The notes beneath the pieces are model-generated. The model ran no database searches. It saw only the letters and a list, made by a program, of their open reading frames with translations, and was not told where the DNA came from. From JANMQK01 sp031370485 (GTDB taxonomy: Bacteria; Acidobacteriota; Polarisedimenticolia; Gp22-AA2), in the NCBI GenBank assembly GCA_031370485.1, contig JANMQK010000014.1, positions 1 through 20,004 on the forward strand: a stretch of DNA of 20,004 nt, in the 5' to 3' direction. Positions 1 to 10,000 of the stretch are shown here, one piece after another; positions within the stretch are counted from its first letter, which is position 1; each line of letters opens with the position of its first letter. The translations under genes and the position numbers were made by a program.

Positions 1-1360
1 TGAGGGTCGTGACCTTCTCGAGCCTCTCGAGCGCGATGGCGTCGCGGAACAGCACTCCCGCGAGGGCGCCCCGTCCCGTGCCGACCATGATCGACATCGG
101 GGTCGCCAGGCCGAGGGCGCAGGGGCAGGCGATGATGAGAACGCTGACGGCGGAGAGAAGCGCCAGCGAGAAGCGCGGCTCGGGACCGAAAAGCGCCCAG
201 ACCGCGAACGTGATCGCCGCCGCCAGGATCACGGCGGGGACGAAGTAAAGGGAGACCGCGTCGGCCGCCCTCTGGATCGGGGCGCGGCTGCGCTGGGCCT
301 CCCCGACGAGGCGGACGATCTGCGCCAGGAGAGTCGTGGCTCCGACCCGTTCCGCCCGCATCGTGAGGCTTCCGGTGCCGTTGATCGTGCCACCAATCAG
401 GCGCTGTCCTGGCGACTTGGCGACCGGGATCGACTCGCCGGTGACCAGCGATTCGTCGACGGCACTGTCCCCCTCGAGCACGATGCCGTCGGCCGGCACC
501 CTCTCCCCCGGACGCACGCGCAGGCGGTCCCCCGCGAGCAGGCGATCGAGCGGCACCTCCTCCTCCGAACCGTCCTCGCGCAGCCGCCGGGCGGACTTGG
601 GCGCAAGGCGCAGGAGAGCGCGGATGGCATTCCGGGTTCCGCCGCGCGCCTTGAGCTCGAGGACCTGGCCCAGAAGCACCAGCACCGTGATGAGCGCCGC
701 GGTCTCGAAATAAAGCGGGAGGCCCCCTTCGGCGTCCCGCCACGCGCCGGGGAACGCCCCGGGCAGAAGGACCGACGCCGCGCTGTAGACATAGGCCGTG
801 CCGGTCCCGAAGGCGATCAGGGTGAACATGTTGGGCCGGAGCGTCACGAGAGATCGGAAGCCGCGCGCGAAGAATGGCCAGCCACACCAGAGCACGACAG
901 GCGTGGCGAGGAGGAGCTGGAGGAACTCGACGGCGCGTCCCCCTGGCATCCACCCGGACAGGCCGGGGACCATGGCCCGCATGGCCAGGACGAGCAGCGG
1001 CGCCGAGAAATAAAGCCCGACCACGAACCGCCGCTTCATGTCGCGAAGCTCCGGGTCCGGTCCCTCCTCCGCAGTCGTCACGACCGGCTCGAGCGCCATG
1101 CCGCAGATGGGACAGGCGCCCGGGCCTTCGCGCCGCACCTCGGGATGCATCGGGCAGGTGTAGGGGGCCGCGTTCACCTCGGCCGCCCGCCCGGGAGCCT
1201 GGCCGCCGCCGTGGTACGCCGCGGGGTCGGCGCGGAAACGATCACGGCAGCCGTTGCAGCAGAAATAGTGGTTCGCGCCGCCATGCTCGATACGGGCCGG
1301 GGCTTTTGCAGAATCGACCTCCATGCCGCAGACCGGGTCGCGCGCGAGATGTGCACTCAT
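1..1360 (-). CDS. copA: Copper-type heavy metal P1B ATPase, N-terminal part (3' end outside window)
   Basis: Membrane pump that would export Cu(I) or a related soft metal at the cost of ATP. The first 453 codons are present, from ATG at 1360-1358, preceded by a strong Shine-Dalgarno (GGAGGTGA on the minus strand). Seen in order: a YHS domain (residues about 7-50, with CCNGC), a heavy-metal-binding domain (about 67-91, TCPMH and CPICGM), then hydrophobic helices, the actuator-domain TGES motif (307-310) and the transmembrane CPCALGLATP motif (412-421). The frame runs off the window just before the expected DKTGT phosphorylation site, so the ATP-binding half is not visible. CPC followed by ALGLATP is the copper-type (P1B-1) signature; zinc/cadmium pumps usually differ after the CPC. 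There is no N-terminal CxxC HMA domain; YHS plus the metal-binding domain takes its place. Family assignment is firm; copper specificity is inferred. Confidence 0.92.
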   Translation of the reverse strand, partial: MSAHLARDPVCGMEVDSAKAPARIEHGGANHYFCCNGCRDRFRADPAAYHGGGQAPGRAAEVNAAPYTCPMHPEVRREGPGACPICGMALEPVVTTAEEGPDPELRDMKRRFVVGLYFSAPLLVLAMRAMVPGLSGWMPGGRAVEFLQLLLATPVVLWCGWPFFARGFRSLVTLRPNMFTLIAFGTGTAYVYSAASVLLPGAFPGAWRDAEGGLPLYFETAALITVLVLLGQVLELKARGGTRNAIRALLRLAPKSARRLREDGSEEEVPLDRLLAGDRLRVRPGERVPADGIVLEGDSAVDESLVTGESIPVAKSPGQRLIGGTINGTGSLTMRAERVGATTLLAQIVRLVGEAQRSRAPIQRAADAVSLYFVPAVILAAAITFAVWALFGPEPRFSLALLSAVSVLIIACPCALGLATPMSIMVGTGRGALAGVLFRDAIALERLEKVTTL

Positions 1361-1367
1361 GAAACTG

Positions 1368-1375
1368 TCACCTCC
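1368..1375 (-). promoter_or_regulatory. Ribosome binding site of the P1B ATPase
   Basis: Minus-strand GGAGGTGA ends 7 nt before the ATG at 1360. It is an almost perfect anti-SD match and fixes the start of the ATPase. Confidence 0.85.
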
Positions 1376-1395
1376 AGACGGGATCAGTTGTGCCG

Positions 1396-1409
1396 AATCG
1401 GCGCCGATT
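1396..1409. promoter_or_regulatory. Perfect 14-bp palindrome overlapping the ATPase promoter (candidate operator)
   Basis: AATCGGCGCCGATT is a perfect inverted repeat with no spacer. It overlaps the last bases of the ATPase -10 hexamer and the predicted transcription start near 1400, so a dimeric repressor bound here would block initiation. It also lies in the spacer of a weak plus-strand promoter candidate (TTGTGC at 1388, TAGCAT at 1411) for the divergent hydrolase. The sequence is not an obvious CueR or CsoR site, so the regulator is unknown. Confidence 0.45.
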
Positions 1410-1415
1410 GTAGCA
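1407..1415 (-). promoter_or_regulatory. Extended -10 promoter of the P1B ATPase
   Basis: On the minus strand, TGC followed by TACAAT (positions 1415 down to 1407) matches an extended -10 element, five of six in the hexamer. No good -35 is seen at 17 nt (GGGCGC), as is common for extended -10 promoters. Transcription would start near 1400, giving a leader of about 40 nt with the SD near its end. Supported by pattern only. Confidence 0.55.
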
Positions 1416-1510
1416 TCGGCCCCGTGGCGGCGCCCTAGGTGCGGCCGCGTCCCGATCGCGGAGCGCGCGCCCCAGGTCGAGCGCGGCGAGGCGCCGGGAG
1501 GGGGCGAGGC

Positions 1511-2749
1511 GTGAAAACGAGTCGATGGCTCAAGGCCTCGGGGGTTGTGGCGCTTCTGGCAATCGGCGGCCTCGTCCTCACGCCGCAGGGACGGCTCCTG
1601 CCGGAGACCCTCGTCCTCCTCTTCGACATCTGGTCGGTCGGAAGGCCAGGGACGGCCGCGGCCGCCGCACGCGGCCGGATTGCGTTCGAATACGCGGGAC
1701 CGGGCGGCGCACATCGGGCCGCCGACCTCTACTGCGACCCGGGGCGTCCCCCGGAGGCGCGTCTACTCATGGTTCACGGTCTGGTGGAGACCGGGAAGGA
1801 CGACGGGCGGCTCCAGGCGCTCGGCCGGGCCTTCGCCGGCCATAGGATCGCGGTCATGATCCCGGACCTCCCCGGCATGAAGGCGCTGCGCGCGGCACCG
1901 GGGGATGTCGCGGAAGTTACGACGGCGCTCAGGACGCTCGACACGATCGATTCCTGCTCCGCCCCGGAAGCTGGAGCCCCGGATGCCGCCGCCCCGCGGC
2001 GTCCGCTCCAGACCGGGGTGGTCGGCTTCTCCTACTCGGCGGGCCCGGTCCTCCTGGCGCTCGGCCAGGAGCGGCGCGGGGCCGATTTCGCGGTGCTCTT
2101 CGGGGGCTACTACGATCTGCGGGAGGTCCTACTCTTCCTGACCACGGGCCGCTTTCGGGACCTGGGGACCGACTACGGCGGCGAGGCCCCTCCGGAAGGA
2201 CGCTGGATCCTGCTGGCCGCGAACGCCGACGTCCTGGCCGGCGCGCCCGACGATTCAATACTCAGGGCGATCGGCCTGCGCCGGCGGAAGGACCCTGCGG
2301 CCGACATCTCCGACCTCACGCGGACGCTGGGGCCCGGGGCGAAGGCGGCCCTGGCGCTCATGGCCAATGAGGCCCCGGACCGTTTTCCCGAACTCCTGGA
2401 AGGGACGGCCCCGGCCTTCAGGAAGGCGCTGGACGCGCTCTCGCCGTCGATGCGCCTCACGGCGCCCCTCGAGGCGGATCTCTTCATCCTGCACGGCCGC
2501 TGGGACGCGATCATCCCCTGGACGCAGAGCCTGCGCCTGGCGCGCGAGGTCAGGACCTCGGGCACGATCCGTTTGGCTCTCCTGGGAGGGTTCCGCCATG
2601 CGCGGCCGGGCCGGGAGGGGGAGAGCGGCGGATGGCGCGCCGCGCTCGGGTATCCGATCGACTCGCTGCGGCTCATGGGAGTCCTGCAGGGAATCCTCGG
2701 GCGGCGGGCCAGAAACTCCTTGACAGGAGACGGGACGGATGGGACATGA
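1511..2749 (+). CDS. Membrane-anchored alpha/beta hydrolase
   Basis: Predicted serine hydrolase of 412 aa, substrate unknown, probably tethered to the inner membrane facing the periplasm. The GTG at 1511 is chosen because GGGAGGGG lies 6 nt upstream at 1496-1504 and the protein then opens with a classic signal anchor: basic residues (KTSRWLK), then a hydrophobic stretch to about residue 25. In-frame sequence upstream to 1439 is arginine-rich and looks non-coding. A catalytic triad can be placed: Ser174 in GFSYSAG after a hydrophobic strand, Asp332 in HGRWDAIIP, and His363 in GGFRHAR. The nucleophile elbow is GxSxS rather than the usual GxSxG, a tolerated small-residue variant. The last 11 nt overlap the next gene, indicating translational coupling. 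A dienelactone-hydrolase or esterase-like fold is likely; no pathway can be named. Confidence 0.82.
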   Translation: MKTSRWLKASGVVALLAIGGLVLTPQGRLLPETLVLLFDIWSVGRPGTAAAAARGRIAFEYAGPGGAHRAADLYCDPGRPPEARLLMVHGLVETGKDDGRLQALGRAFAGHRIAVMIPDLPGMKALRAAPGDVAEVTTALRTLDTIDSCSAPEAGAPDAAAPRRPLQTGVVGFSYSAGPVLLALGQERRGADFAVLFGGYYDLREVLLFLTTGRFRDLGTDYGGEAPPEGRWILLAANADVLAGAPDDSILRAIGLRRRKDPAADISDLTRTLGPGAKAALALMANEAPDRFPELLEGTAPAFRKALDALSPSMRLTAPLEADLFILHGRWDAIIPWTQSLRLAREVRTSGTIRLALLGGFRHARPGREGESGGWRAALGYPIDSLRLMGVLQGILGRRARNSLTGDGTDGT

Positions 2750-3623
2750 TCCACCGCCCATGATCGACGAAACCCACGGACTGAGTCTCGAGCCCGACCG
2801 CAGCAGCCGCCGCAGCATCGGCCTGCGCGCGTCGCCGGCCGAGGTGTACCGCACGCTGGTCGACCCCAAAGAGCTCAGCCGCTGGTTCGTCGCGGAGGCG
2901 AGCGTTGACCTTCGTCCCGGCGGCGCCTACCGCTGGGTGTTCGGCGAGGCGACGGGTGCCCCCGGCTCCGGGGCGCAGGTGGCCGCGGGGGAGTTCGTGA
3001 CGATTGTCCCCCAGGAGTTTCTGCGGCTGCGCGCCCGGGTCGAGGATCTCGAGACCGACCTTGAGTTCCGCCTGGATCCCTGGAAGGACGGCACGGTGCT
3101 CACGGTGACGCACTCGGGGTTTCCCGGCGAGGAGGAGTGGGACGACACCTTCCGCTCCATCGACATCGGCTGGGAGTCCGAGCTCCACATCCTCAAGATC
3201 TACCTGGAAAAGGCGCGCGGCATGGTCCGCCGATCTATTTTTCACCAGGCGCACGTCACCGCGCCGGTCGAGGAGGTGTTCGACAGGTTCGCGACGCAGG
3301 CGGGGCTCGAGGGGTGGCTGTCGGACCGCGCCGCGGTCGAGGCCGGTCCCGGCGGCGAGCTGCTTCTCGAATGGAAGGGGCGGCCCGGACTGCGCGGCCA
3401 TTTCGCCGTCTTCGACCCCGATCGGTTCCTGATGATGACCTGGGAGGAGGCGCGCCCTTCGGCGGTGCGCCTCTGGCTGGAGGAGGCCGACGGGGGCGCC
3501 GCCACCGACCTGAGCCTCGAGCACCGACTCTTCGCTCCGGAGAAGGAGCCCTTCACCCCCTTCGACTGGGACGCCGCCCTGGCCCGCCTCTCCCGCTCGA
3601 TCGCCTCCGCCCCTCGGGAGTGA
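2739..3623 (+). CDS. Tandem SRPBCC (AHSA1-like) domain protein
   Basis: A 294-aa protein with two consecutive START/Bet v1-like (SRPBCC, AHSA1-type) domains. The fold makes a deep hydrophobic cavity and usually binds lipids or small hydrophobic ligands. The first copy spans about residues 25-155 (opening with RRSIGLRASPAEVYR, then LSRWF and RPGGAYRW). The second spans about 163-290 (RRSIFHQAHV, then LEGWLS and GPGGELLLEW). The matching RRSI...V..RF...LE.W...GPGG pattern shows an internal duplication. The ATG at 2739 is preferred over the one at 2760 because CAGGAGA lies at 2724-2730 with 8-nt spacing. The gene overlaps the hydrolase by 11 nt, so the two are probably made together, but a shared substrate is only a guess. 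No signal peptide is seen, so it is cytoplasmic. Confidence 0.85.
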   Translation: MGHDPPPMIDETHGLSLEPDRSSRRSIGLRASPAEVYRTLVDPKELSRWFVAEASVDLRPGGAYRWVFGEATGAPGSGAQVAAGEFVTIVPQEFLRLRARVEDLETDLEFRLDPWKDGTVLTVTHSGFPGEEEWDDTFRSIDIGWESELHILKIYLEKARGMVRRSIFHQAHVTAPVEEVFDRFATQAGLEGWLSDRAAVEAGPGGELLLEWKGRPGLRGHFAVFDPDRFLMMTWEEARPSAVRLWLEEADGGAATDLSLEHRLFAPEKEPFTPFDWDAALARLSRSIASAPRE

Positions 3624-3655
3624 GGACAGGCCCCATCCACGCTTGCTGAACCCGG

Positions 3656-6600
3656 TCAGATCGTGACGGCCGCGCCCGTTCTCACAAACAGGATTTCGCC
3701 CCGGACCCGGCTGCCCGGAAACGCGCGTTTGACGGCCTCCACATAGACCTCCACCTGCGACCGGTACCGCGCAGCCGCGTCGCGCGCGTCTCCCTGGACA
3801 TGGTCGGTCTTGTAATCGGCAGCGACGAGCGTCTCTTCACGGTCGCGATAGATGAGATCGCATGCGCCGATCCAGGTCGCTCCGCGGTCATCGCGGTACA
3901 GGATGGGAACTTCGCGTCCCAGGACCTGGAATGCGGCAAGACGCCCGGGGAGGGACGAGGCAAGGAATCCCTCGATGATTCCCGAAACCTCCTCGCGCAG
4001 GGATCGGGCGAAGTCCGGGCCGTCCGGCGCATCGACGCCCTCAAGGAGACGCCGCGCCTCGTGTTGTGCAAGGTCCGCGAGATCCCTCCCTTCCTTGAAA
4101 TCCCACCGCTCGAGGGCGGCGTGGACCGCCGTCCCCGCCAGCCGTGCCACGTCGGAGGAGGGGCCGGAGCCGGTGCCCGCGGAGGAACGTGCGTGACCGC
4201 GGGCCCTCACCTCGGGAGGGGACGTCCGGGCATCGCCCGCGCCGGCCGGCCTGCGGATCGGAGCGCCCGCGCTGGCGGCCGCGCGGGAGGAGACTTCGGC
4301 GAATCGGGCCGCGGCCTCGGCCCAGAGAGGCTTCGCGGCCGCCGCCGGCGCGGGCGATGCCACGGGCGGGGGATCGACGCGCCGGTGCGAAAGGGCATGA
4401 GGACCGAGAGGAGCCTCCTTGGGGAATTCCCCGTCGCACGCGTAGCCGATCCGGTGCAGGGCATCGCGCCAGGGGGCTTTTCGCTCCACGCTGCTATTGA
4501 CGAGGATCAGCCTTTGCGCCGCGCGGGTGCAGGCCACGTAGAAGACCCGCTTCTCTTCGGCGGTCTCGTGCCGGCGGTTCATGTCGCTGCGCAGCGCCCA
4601 GGCATGGTTCATCGCGCCGTCTTCGAGACGCACTGCGATGAGGCCCCCTCCTGCCCGCTCGATCCAGTAAATTTCGGTCCCAGTCCGCGGGGATTGCCCC
4701 GACCCGCGTCCGAGGTCGGGGAGGAAGACCAACGGGTACTCGAGCCCCTTCGCCTTATGCACCGAGAGGATGCGCACCGCCTCGACGGTCTCGTCGGCGA
4801 GCGGGCTCTCGCCCTCGGACCGCTCCCCCTGGAAGTCCGCTTCAATGACGCCGAGCGTCTCCTCGAGCGAGAGTCCCTGCCGGGAAAGGTCTCCGGCCCT
4901 GGCCACCAGCTTGCGGAGGTTGGCGAGACGCTGCGCCCCTTCGAACGCCGGGGCGTGCAGAAGCGCCAGCGGGGTCTCGTCAAGCGCGGCGCGCAGGATC
5001 TCGTCGGGCGCCTTGCCGCGCATCCCGCGCCGGAACGTCTCGAGAAGCCCCAGCGTCCGGCGGATTCCGGCGTAGGGCGCGGGATCCGCGAGCCCGCCAA
5101 CGGGGGCATCGAGCCGGCCCCCGGCGGCCGCGAATGCCGCCAGCTCGGTGTCGGGGACGGCGCCCAGGGGCGATCGGAGCACGGCCAGCACGGAGGCTCC
5201 GTCGTTGGGATTCACCGCGGCCCGGAGCCAGGCGAGCAGGTCGCCCACCTCCGGACGGTCGTAGAAGTTCTTCCCCCCCTCGACGATGAACGGGATCCCC
5301 TCGCGCCGCAGGGCCTCGGCGTACAGCGCCGAGTTGGTCAGGGCGCGGAGCAGGATGGCGATCTGCTTCAGTCCAAGCGGGGAGCCGGTGGCGGTGGAGC
5401 GCCCGGCGTTCTCCGCGATGTAGCGGGCGATCGCGCGGCCTTCCGCCTGCCGGCGGGCCTCGGCGTTTCCCTCGGCAAGGACCGACCATATCTCGACCCG
5501 GCTCCCGGTGCTCCCGGCCGGCTCCCGCCCCGACATGATCGGGATGTAGTCGGGCTCATAGATCGAATCCTCCGGTGTCGCGGGACCGATCCAGCCTGTG
5601 AACAGGGTGTTGATCGGCTCGACGATCTCCGCGGGGCTGCGGAAGGAGGTCGTGAGACTGAGCGTCTCGCCGCCGCACGCCAGCACGCGTTCGACCGAGC
5701 GCCGGTAGGCTTCCATGTCGGCTCCGCGGAACCGGTAGATTGACTGCTTCGGGTCGCCGACGATGAACAGTCGCCCCGGCGCCAGTGTGGCCTCGAAGGC
5801 GTCGGCCGCCGGCTCGCCGGCAGTCTCGGCGATGAAGAACAGGATCTCGTACTGCAAAGGGTCGGTGTCCTGGAACTCGTCCACGAGAAGAGTCCTGAAC
5901 CGCCCGCCCAGGGCGCGGCGGATCGACGCATGCTTCGCGAGCAGGTCGCGGGTCAGGCGCAGCAGACCGTCGTAGGAGACGAAGCCTGCCTCGAGGAGCC
6001 GCTCCCGCGATCGCCTCGCCAGGGGGATGGCCGTCTCGACGAGCGCCCCGATGGCCTCTTCGTCGATCGACAGCAGCGAAACAATGAAGTCGTGCGCGCG
6101 CTTCGCCGCCTGCTTCATCTCGTCGGGAGCAACACCGGTCATCCGTTTGCCGGGATCGGGCACCCCACGCGCGCGGAACTCCTCGATCCCGAACGGTGCC
6201 TGCGCTCCGGCAAGGTCCTCGCGGCCGCCCTCGAGAAACGCCCCGAGAAAGACGGCTGCCGAGCGCAGGAACTTGTCCATCATCGGGGGGAAGCCGGAGG
6301 CCCGGTCCAGGATGGTCCGCACGTCCTCCAGCGCCGCGCGGGCCTCCGGGCCCAGCAGATCGTGAGGCCGGGGCGGGACATACCGGGCGCCGGGAGCGAT
6401 CGCCCGCTCCGGGAAGGCGAAGGAGGCCAGGTTCGAGGCGATGTCCCGCACCGCGCCCAGGCCGCCGGGGATCCGCAGCGCCCTCTCCCAGACCTCGGGC
6501 CGGCCGCCACGCGGGCCCAGCTCCTCCGCCAGGAACCGCTCCCACTCCTGGTCGAAGATGCGTTCGAACAGGGCCCCTTCGTCGACCTGAAACGAAGGAT

Positions 6601-7069
6601 CCACGCCGGCCTCCTCCGGGTAGCGTCGCAGGATTTCCGAGCAGAAGGCGTGGATCGTGGACACGGCGGCCCCGTCGAGGCCCACGAGGGCCGCGAGCGC
6701 CCGCTCGCGCACTTCATCGCGCCGCGCGCCGGCCTGACCGATAAGCCAGAGGTACGCCCGGTCCGCGTCCCTGCCGGGATCAAGGTCGCCCGGGCCGGCG
6801 TCGCCATGGGTCAGCCCGTGCAGGCGGTTGAGCCCCAGCGCCATGCGCTGCCGGAGCTCGGCCGCCGCCTTCTCGGTGAAGGTGATCATGGCGATCGATT
6901 CGATCGGGGCGAACCCGCTGCCGATCAGGTTCAGGGCGCGTTCGATCAGAAGCGATGTCTTCCCCGTCCCGGCCCCCGCCGTGACCACCACGTTGCGGTC
7001 GAAGAGCATGACCGCGCGCCCACGGTGGTCCGCGTCCGGAAGCGGGCGGGAACGCCCGGCCGCGCTCAC
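3656..7069 (-). CDS. addA: AddA-type helicase-nuclease (double-strand break repair)
   Basis: A 1137-aa UvrD/Rep-family SF1A helicase fused to a RecB-type nuclease, expected to unwind and resect broken DNA ends with AddB for RecA loading. Motifs seen: Walker A AGAGTGKT (31-38), Walker B and motif II LLVDEFQDTD (about 395), motif III GDPKQSIYRFRGAD (about 440), motif V SVHKAKGLEYPLVF (about 765), motif VI FYVACTRA (about 837), and the nuclease residues GTAVHAALERW (about 980) and ADYKTD (about 1085). The N-terminus (PDADHRGRAV) lacks the usual Q-motif glutamine, as in the alphaproteobacterial AddA style. Residues about 890-960 are a low-complexity Ala/Pro/Arg linker before the nuclease. Length is normal for AddA. 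The start is GTG at 7069, overlapping the addB stop as GTGA, with GAGGA upstream, so translation is coupled. A lone RecB is less likely because an AddB partner is adjacent. Confidence 0.93.
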   Translation of the reverse strand: MSAAGRSRPLPDADHRGRAVMLFDRNVVVTAGAGTGKTSLLIERALNLIGSGFAPIESIAMITFTEKAAAELRQRMALGLNRLHGLTHGDAGPGDLDPGRDADRAYLWLIGQAGARRDEVRERALAALVGLDGAAVSTIHAFCSEILRRYPEEAGVDPSFQVDEGALFERIFDQEWERFLAEELGPRGGRPEVWERALRIPGGLGAVRDIASNLASFAFPERAIAPGARYVPPRPHDLLGPEARAALEDVRTILDRASGFPPMMDKFLRSAAVFLGAFLEGGREDLAGAQAPFGIEEFRARGVPDPGKRMTGVAPDEMKQAAKRAHDFIVSLLSIDEEAIGALVETAIPLARRSRERLLEAGFVSYDGLLRLTRDLLAKHASIRRALGGRFRTLLVDEFQDTDPLQYEILFFIAETAGEPAADAFEATLAPGRLFIVGDPKQSIYRFRGADMEAYRRSVERVLACGGETLSLTTSFRSPAEIVEPINTLFTGWIGPATPEDSIYEPDYIPIMSGREPAGSTGSRVEIWSVLAEGNAEARRQAEGRAIARYIAENAGRSTATGSPLGLKQIAILLRALTNSALYAEALRREGIPFIVEGGKNFYDRPEVGDLLAWLRAAVNPNDGASVLAVLRSPLGAVPDTELAAFAAAGGRLDAPVGGLADPAPYAGIRRTLGLLETFRRGMRGKAPDEILRAALDETPLALLHAPAFEGAQRLANLRKLVARAGDLSRQGLSLEETLGVIEADFQGERSEGESPLADETVEAVRILSVHKAKGLEYPLVFLPDLGRGSGQSPRTGTEIYWIERAGGGLIAVRLEDGAMNHAWALRSDMNRRHETAEEKRVFYVACTRAAQRLILVNSSVERKAPWRDALHRIGYACDGEFPKEAPLGPHALSHRRVDPPPVASPAPAAAAKPLWAEAAARFAEVSSRAAASAGAPIRRPAGAGDARTSPPEVRARGHARSSAGTGSGPSSDVARLAGTAVHAALERWDFKEGRDLADLAQHEARRLLEGVDAPDGPDFARSLREEVSGIIEGFLASSLPGRLAAFQVLGREVPILYRDDRGATWIGACDLIYRDREETLVAADYKTDHVQGDARDAAARYRSQVEVYVEAVKRAFPGSRVRGEILFVRTGAAVTI

Positions 7070-10000
7070 GCCCCGTCCTCTTCAGCCGCCTTCGCCCTGA
7101 CGTCGTCAATGAGCGGCGCCCTGGTGCTCTTGCCGCGCAGCAGCCTGTAGGACGACGCCTCGGCCGCCGCGCCGATCCGCGCGAGCGTCGGAATGTGCGT
7201 CCGCCTGCAGGCGCGGGTAAAGGGACAGTACGTGCAGACCCGGCTCGTCTCGTTCAAGGGGAAGCTCCCTCCCGCCGCCAGGTCGGCAAGGATCCGGACA
7301 GTCTCCAGGAGGCCCATGCGGTTCTTCTCGAATTTCTCAGGGTCGATGACGGCGCGAGTCTCGTCCTCCTCCGCCCCCGGCGCCCCGGGGAGAAACCGGG
7401 GACCGACACCGATGACCTCGGCCCGGACCCTCGCGCCCGCGGCCGACCAGGTTCCAAGTTGCGCCTCCGCCATCAGGAGATAGAGCGGCATCTGAAGCCG
7501 CGATCCTTTCAGCAGGGTCGCCATGTCCGTCTGGTGCTCGAGTGTTCCCGAGGTCTTGTAGTCGGAGACGACCATGTCCCCCTTGGCTTCGCGATGCAGC
7601 CGGTCGAACCTTCCCTCGATCGCGATGGTCCTGCCGGGACGATCGAGCGTCAGGGAGGCGGCCACCCTTTCTTCGAGACCCGCCAGGCGCGCACCGGAGC
7701 CGACGAGGAGGGGGATGTCGCGCCGCAGAAAACCCTGGATGGCTTCGAGCCAGAGACGCGAGGTCGACTCCCAGAGAAGCGGGTAGCGCGGCCGGAGACG
7801 CGCCCTAAGCCTGCGGGTGTGGCGCTGCCAGGCCTCGGCGGCCAGCGGGTCCGCCTGCGAGAGCGCCTGATCGAGCGCGGGCGCCAGGGCCTCATAGACG
7901 TCGTGCAGGACCCTGTGCACCAGCAGGCCGAGCTCTCTCGTGTCGAGATCGTAGGCTTCCGCCGGCTCCTCCATTTCGTCGACATGGAGCACATGGCGGA
8001 AGAAATAGTGCTGGGCGCAGGCCCCAAGGCTCTCCAGGCGGGAAGGGGACCACGCGGCACGTGCCGGCGCGGCTCCCTCTCCGACGAAAGCGTCGTAGCG
8101 GAGGTCCTTCCCCCCGAACTCCTCAACGACACTCAGCATGCGCAGCCCCGAGCGCAGGGCCTCCGTCCCCTCCTCCGCCAGGGACGAGGGCAGCGCCGGC
8201 AGGGCCGCAAGGAGCGCCCCGGGTGAGCGTAGCTCGAGCGCCATGTTGAGGGCCGCCTCGGCAGAGGGAAGAACACCATGCGCCTGCGCGGCATAGAGGC
8301 CGGCCTCGCCGGGATGGGCCGGGACCCGAAGGGCCGCTTCCTCGACGCGCTGGAGATCGGTCGAGCCAAGGGTGACTCGGGCCACCTCCCGCAATGCCAG
8401 GCTGGGGATCCTGGCGCGCCCGGATTCATCAGCCCGCTGCCAGGATACGGTCAGCCAGCGCCGGGCCGAGCCCAGGAGGTGCGCGAGGAGCAGGTGCTCC
8501 TCCTCCCTCGCGGCCGCTTTGACAGGCAGGGGCGCCGACAGGCGCGCGCGCATCAGCAGCCGGTCCTGGTCGCCGAGAAACGGGTCCTCCCTGGGCCTGC
8601 GGGGAAAGAGGTCGGCGTTGAATCCGATGAGATGGACGGCATCGAAGGTCAGGCCGCGGGCCTGCATCGCATCGAGGATCCTCACCCCGCCGTTGTCCTC
8701 GTCGCGAGGCACTTCCGGCAGGCCCGATGAGCCTATCGGCAGGCCAAGCGAGGCGAGCGTCGACTCGAGGTAGGACAGCGCCAGGTCGGCCGCGAACGGA
8801 AGGCCGGCGGCATCCAGGAGGCGCATCTCGGACAGGACCTCCAGGACGATCGCCGCCACAGGGTCGGGCCCGCCGCCGGGGCCGGAGTCGAATCCGTCCA
8901 GGTGCTCGGCGTAGATCGATTCCATCGCCGCGGCCCAGGCGGTCCATCTCTTCGCGCGCTCCACGGGCCGCGCGGCCGAACGCAGGGCCGCGACCGCCCG
9001 GGAAAGCGCGCGGGCCTGGCGCAGGCGCGTTTCCTTGAGCGCGGCCGCCCCCTGCCGCATCGCATCATCGGCGTCGGGCGGGACGTAGGGCTCCCATTCC
9101 TCGACCCACGAGGGGAGATCGCGCGTCCAGGTCTCGAAGCCGCGGGCCACCCGCCACTCGCGGCTCAGCCGGTCCCAGGCGTGGGCCTCACGCGACAGGT
9201 CGTCTCCCCGCGCGTGGAACAGACCGCTGCGGAAAAGATCGATGAGCGGCTGTCTTTCGAAATCGCCCGGCACCGAGCGGGCCAGATCGAGGGCCGCCTG
9301 CACCCGGGCCTCACGCAGTGCGCCGAGGGACGCGGTCGTGGTGAAGGGAAGCCCGTGCTCCGAGAAGGCCGGCTGCAGGTGGGGCGCATAGGGCTCGAGG
9401 GTGCGGGCGATCACGGCGATACGCCGGAGCGGGACTTCCTGGTCCCGATGCAGAGCCAGGATACGGAGGGCGACCTCCCTCAGCTCGGCGCCCATTCCCT
9501 GGGCGTGGAAGAACGCGGTTACCGGCTGCGTCAGACCCGGCGGGGAAGCGGTTTCGTCGTAAAGAAGCGGCAGGCGATCGGCCAGGAGGGAGCCCGCCGT
9601 GACGGGGCGATCGATGGTCTTCGGGTCCTCCCCGAGCATTCCGGGCCAGAACCGGCGCGCGTACGCGTAGGCGGGGGCGGTCGCATGAAAGGGAGCCAGG
9701 AAGACCAGCCGCACGCCCGAGGCCGCGATCGCCTTCATCATCGCGAGGTTCACGCCGATCAGCTCGTAGGCTCCGTAGTGGATCACCAGCCGGAATCGCC
9801 GGATGAAGGAAGGAAGCTCCCGCAGGGCGGCCTGCATCATCCCGGCGCGGTCGGCGAGACCGCGCGAAAGGAGGAGATCCATGGATTTCTCGTAGGCCGA
9901 GTAGATACGCACGAGATCCCGCCCTCGCGGGGTCATGTCCGCGAGCCTTTGCGCGGCGTCAGCCGCGACCCCGGCCTCACGCAGGTCGTCGAAGGTGGCG

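Noticed and set aside
3624..3655. Terminator between the convergent SRPBCC gene and addA
   Set aside because: The 32-nt gap shows no inverted repeat or T-run.
3800..5743. 647-codon plus-strand frame opposite addA
   Set aside because: Shadow of addA; helicase motifs are on the minus strand, and the plus-strand product has no recognisable fold.
5930..7150. 406-codon plus-strand frame across the addA/addB junction
   Set aside because: Antisense of two overlapping real genes; no ribosome site or domain.
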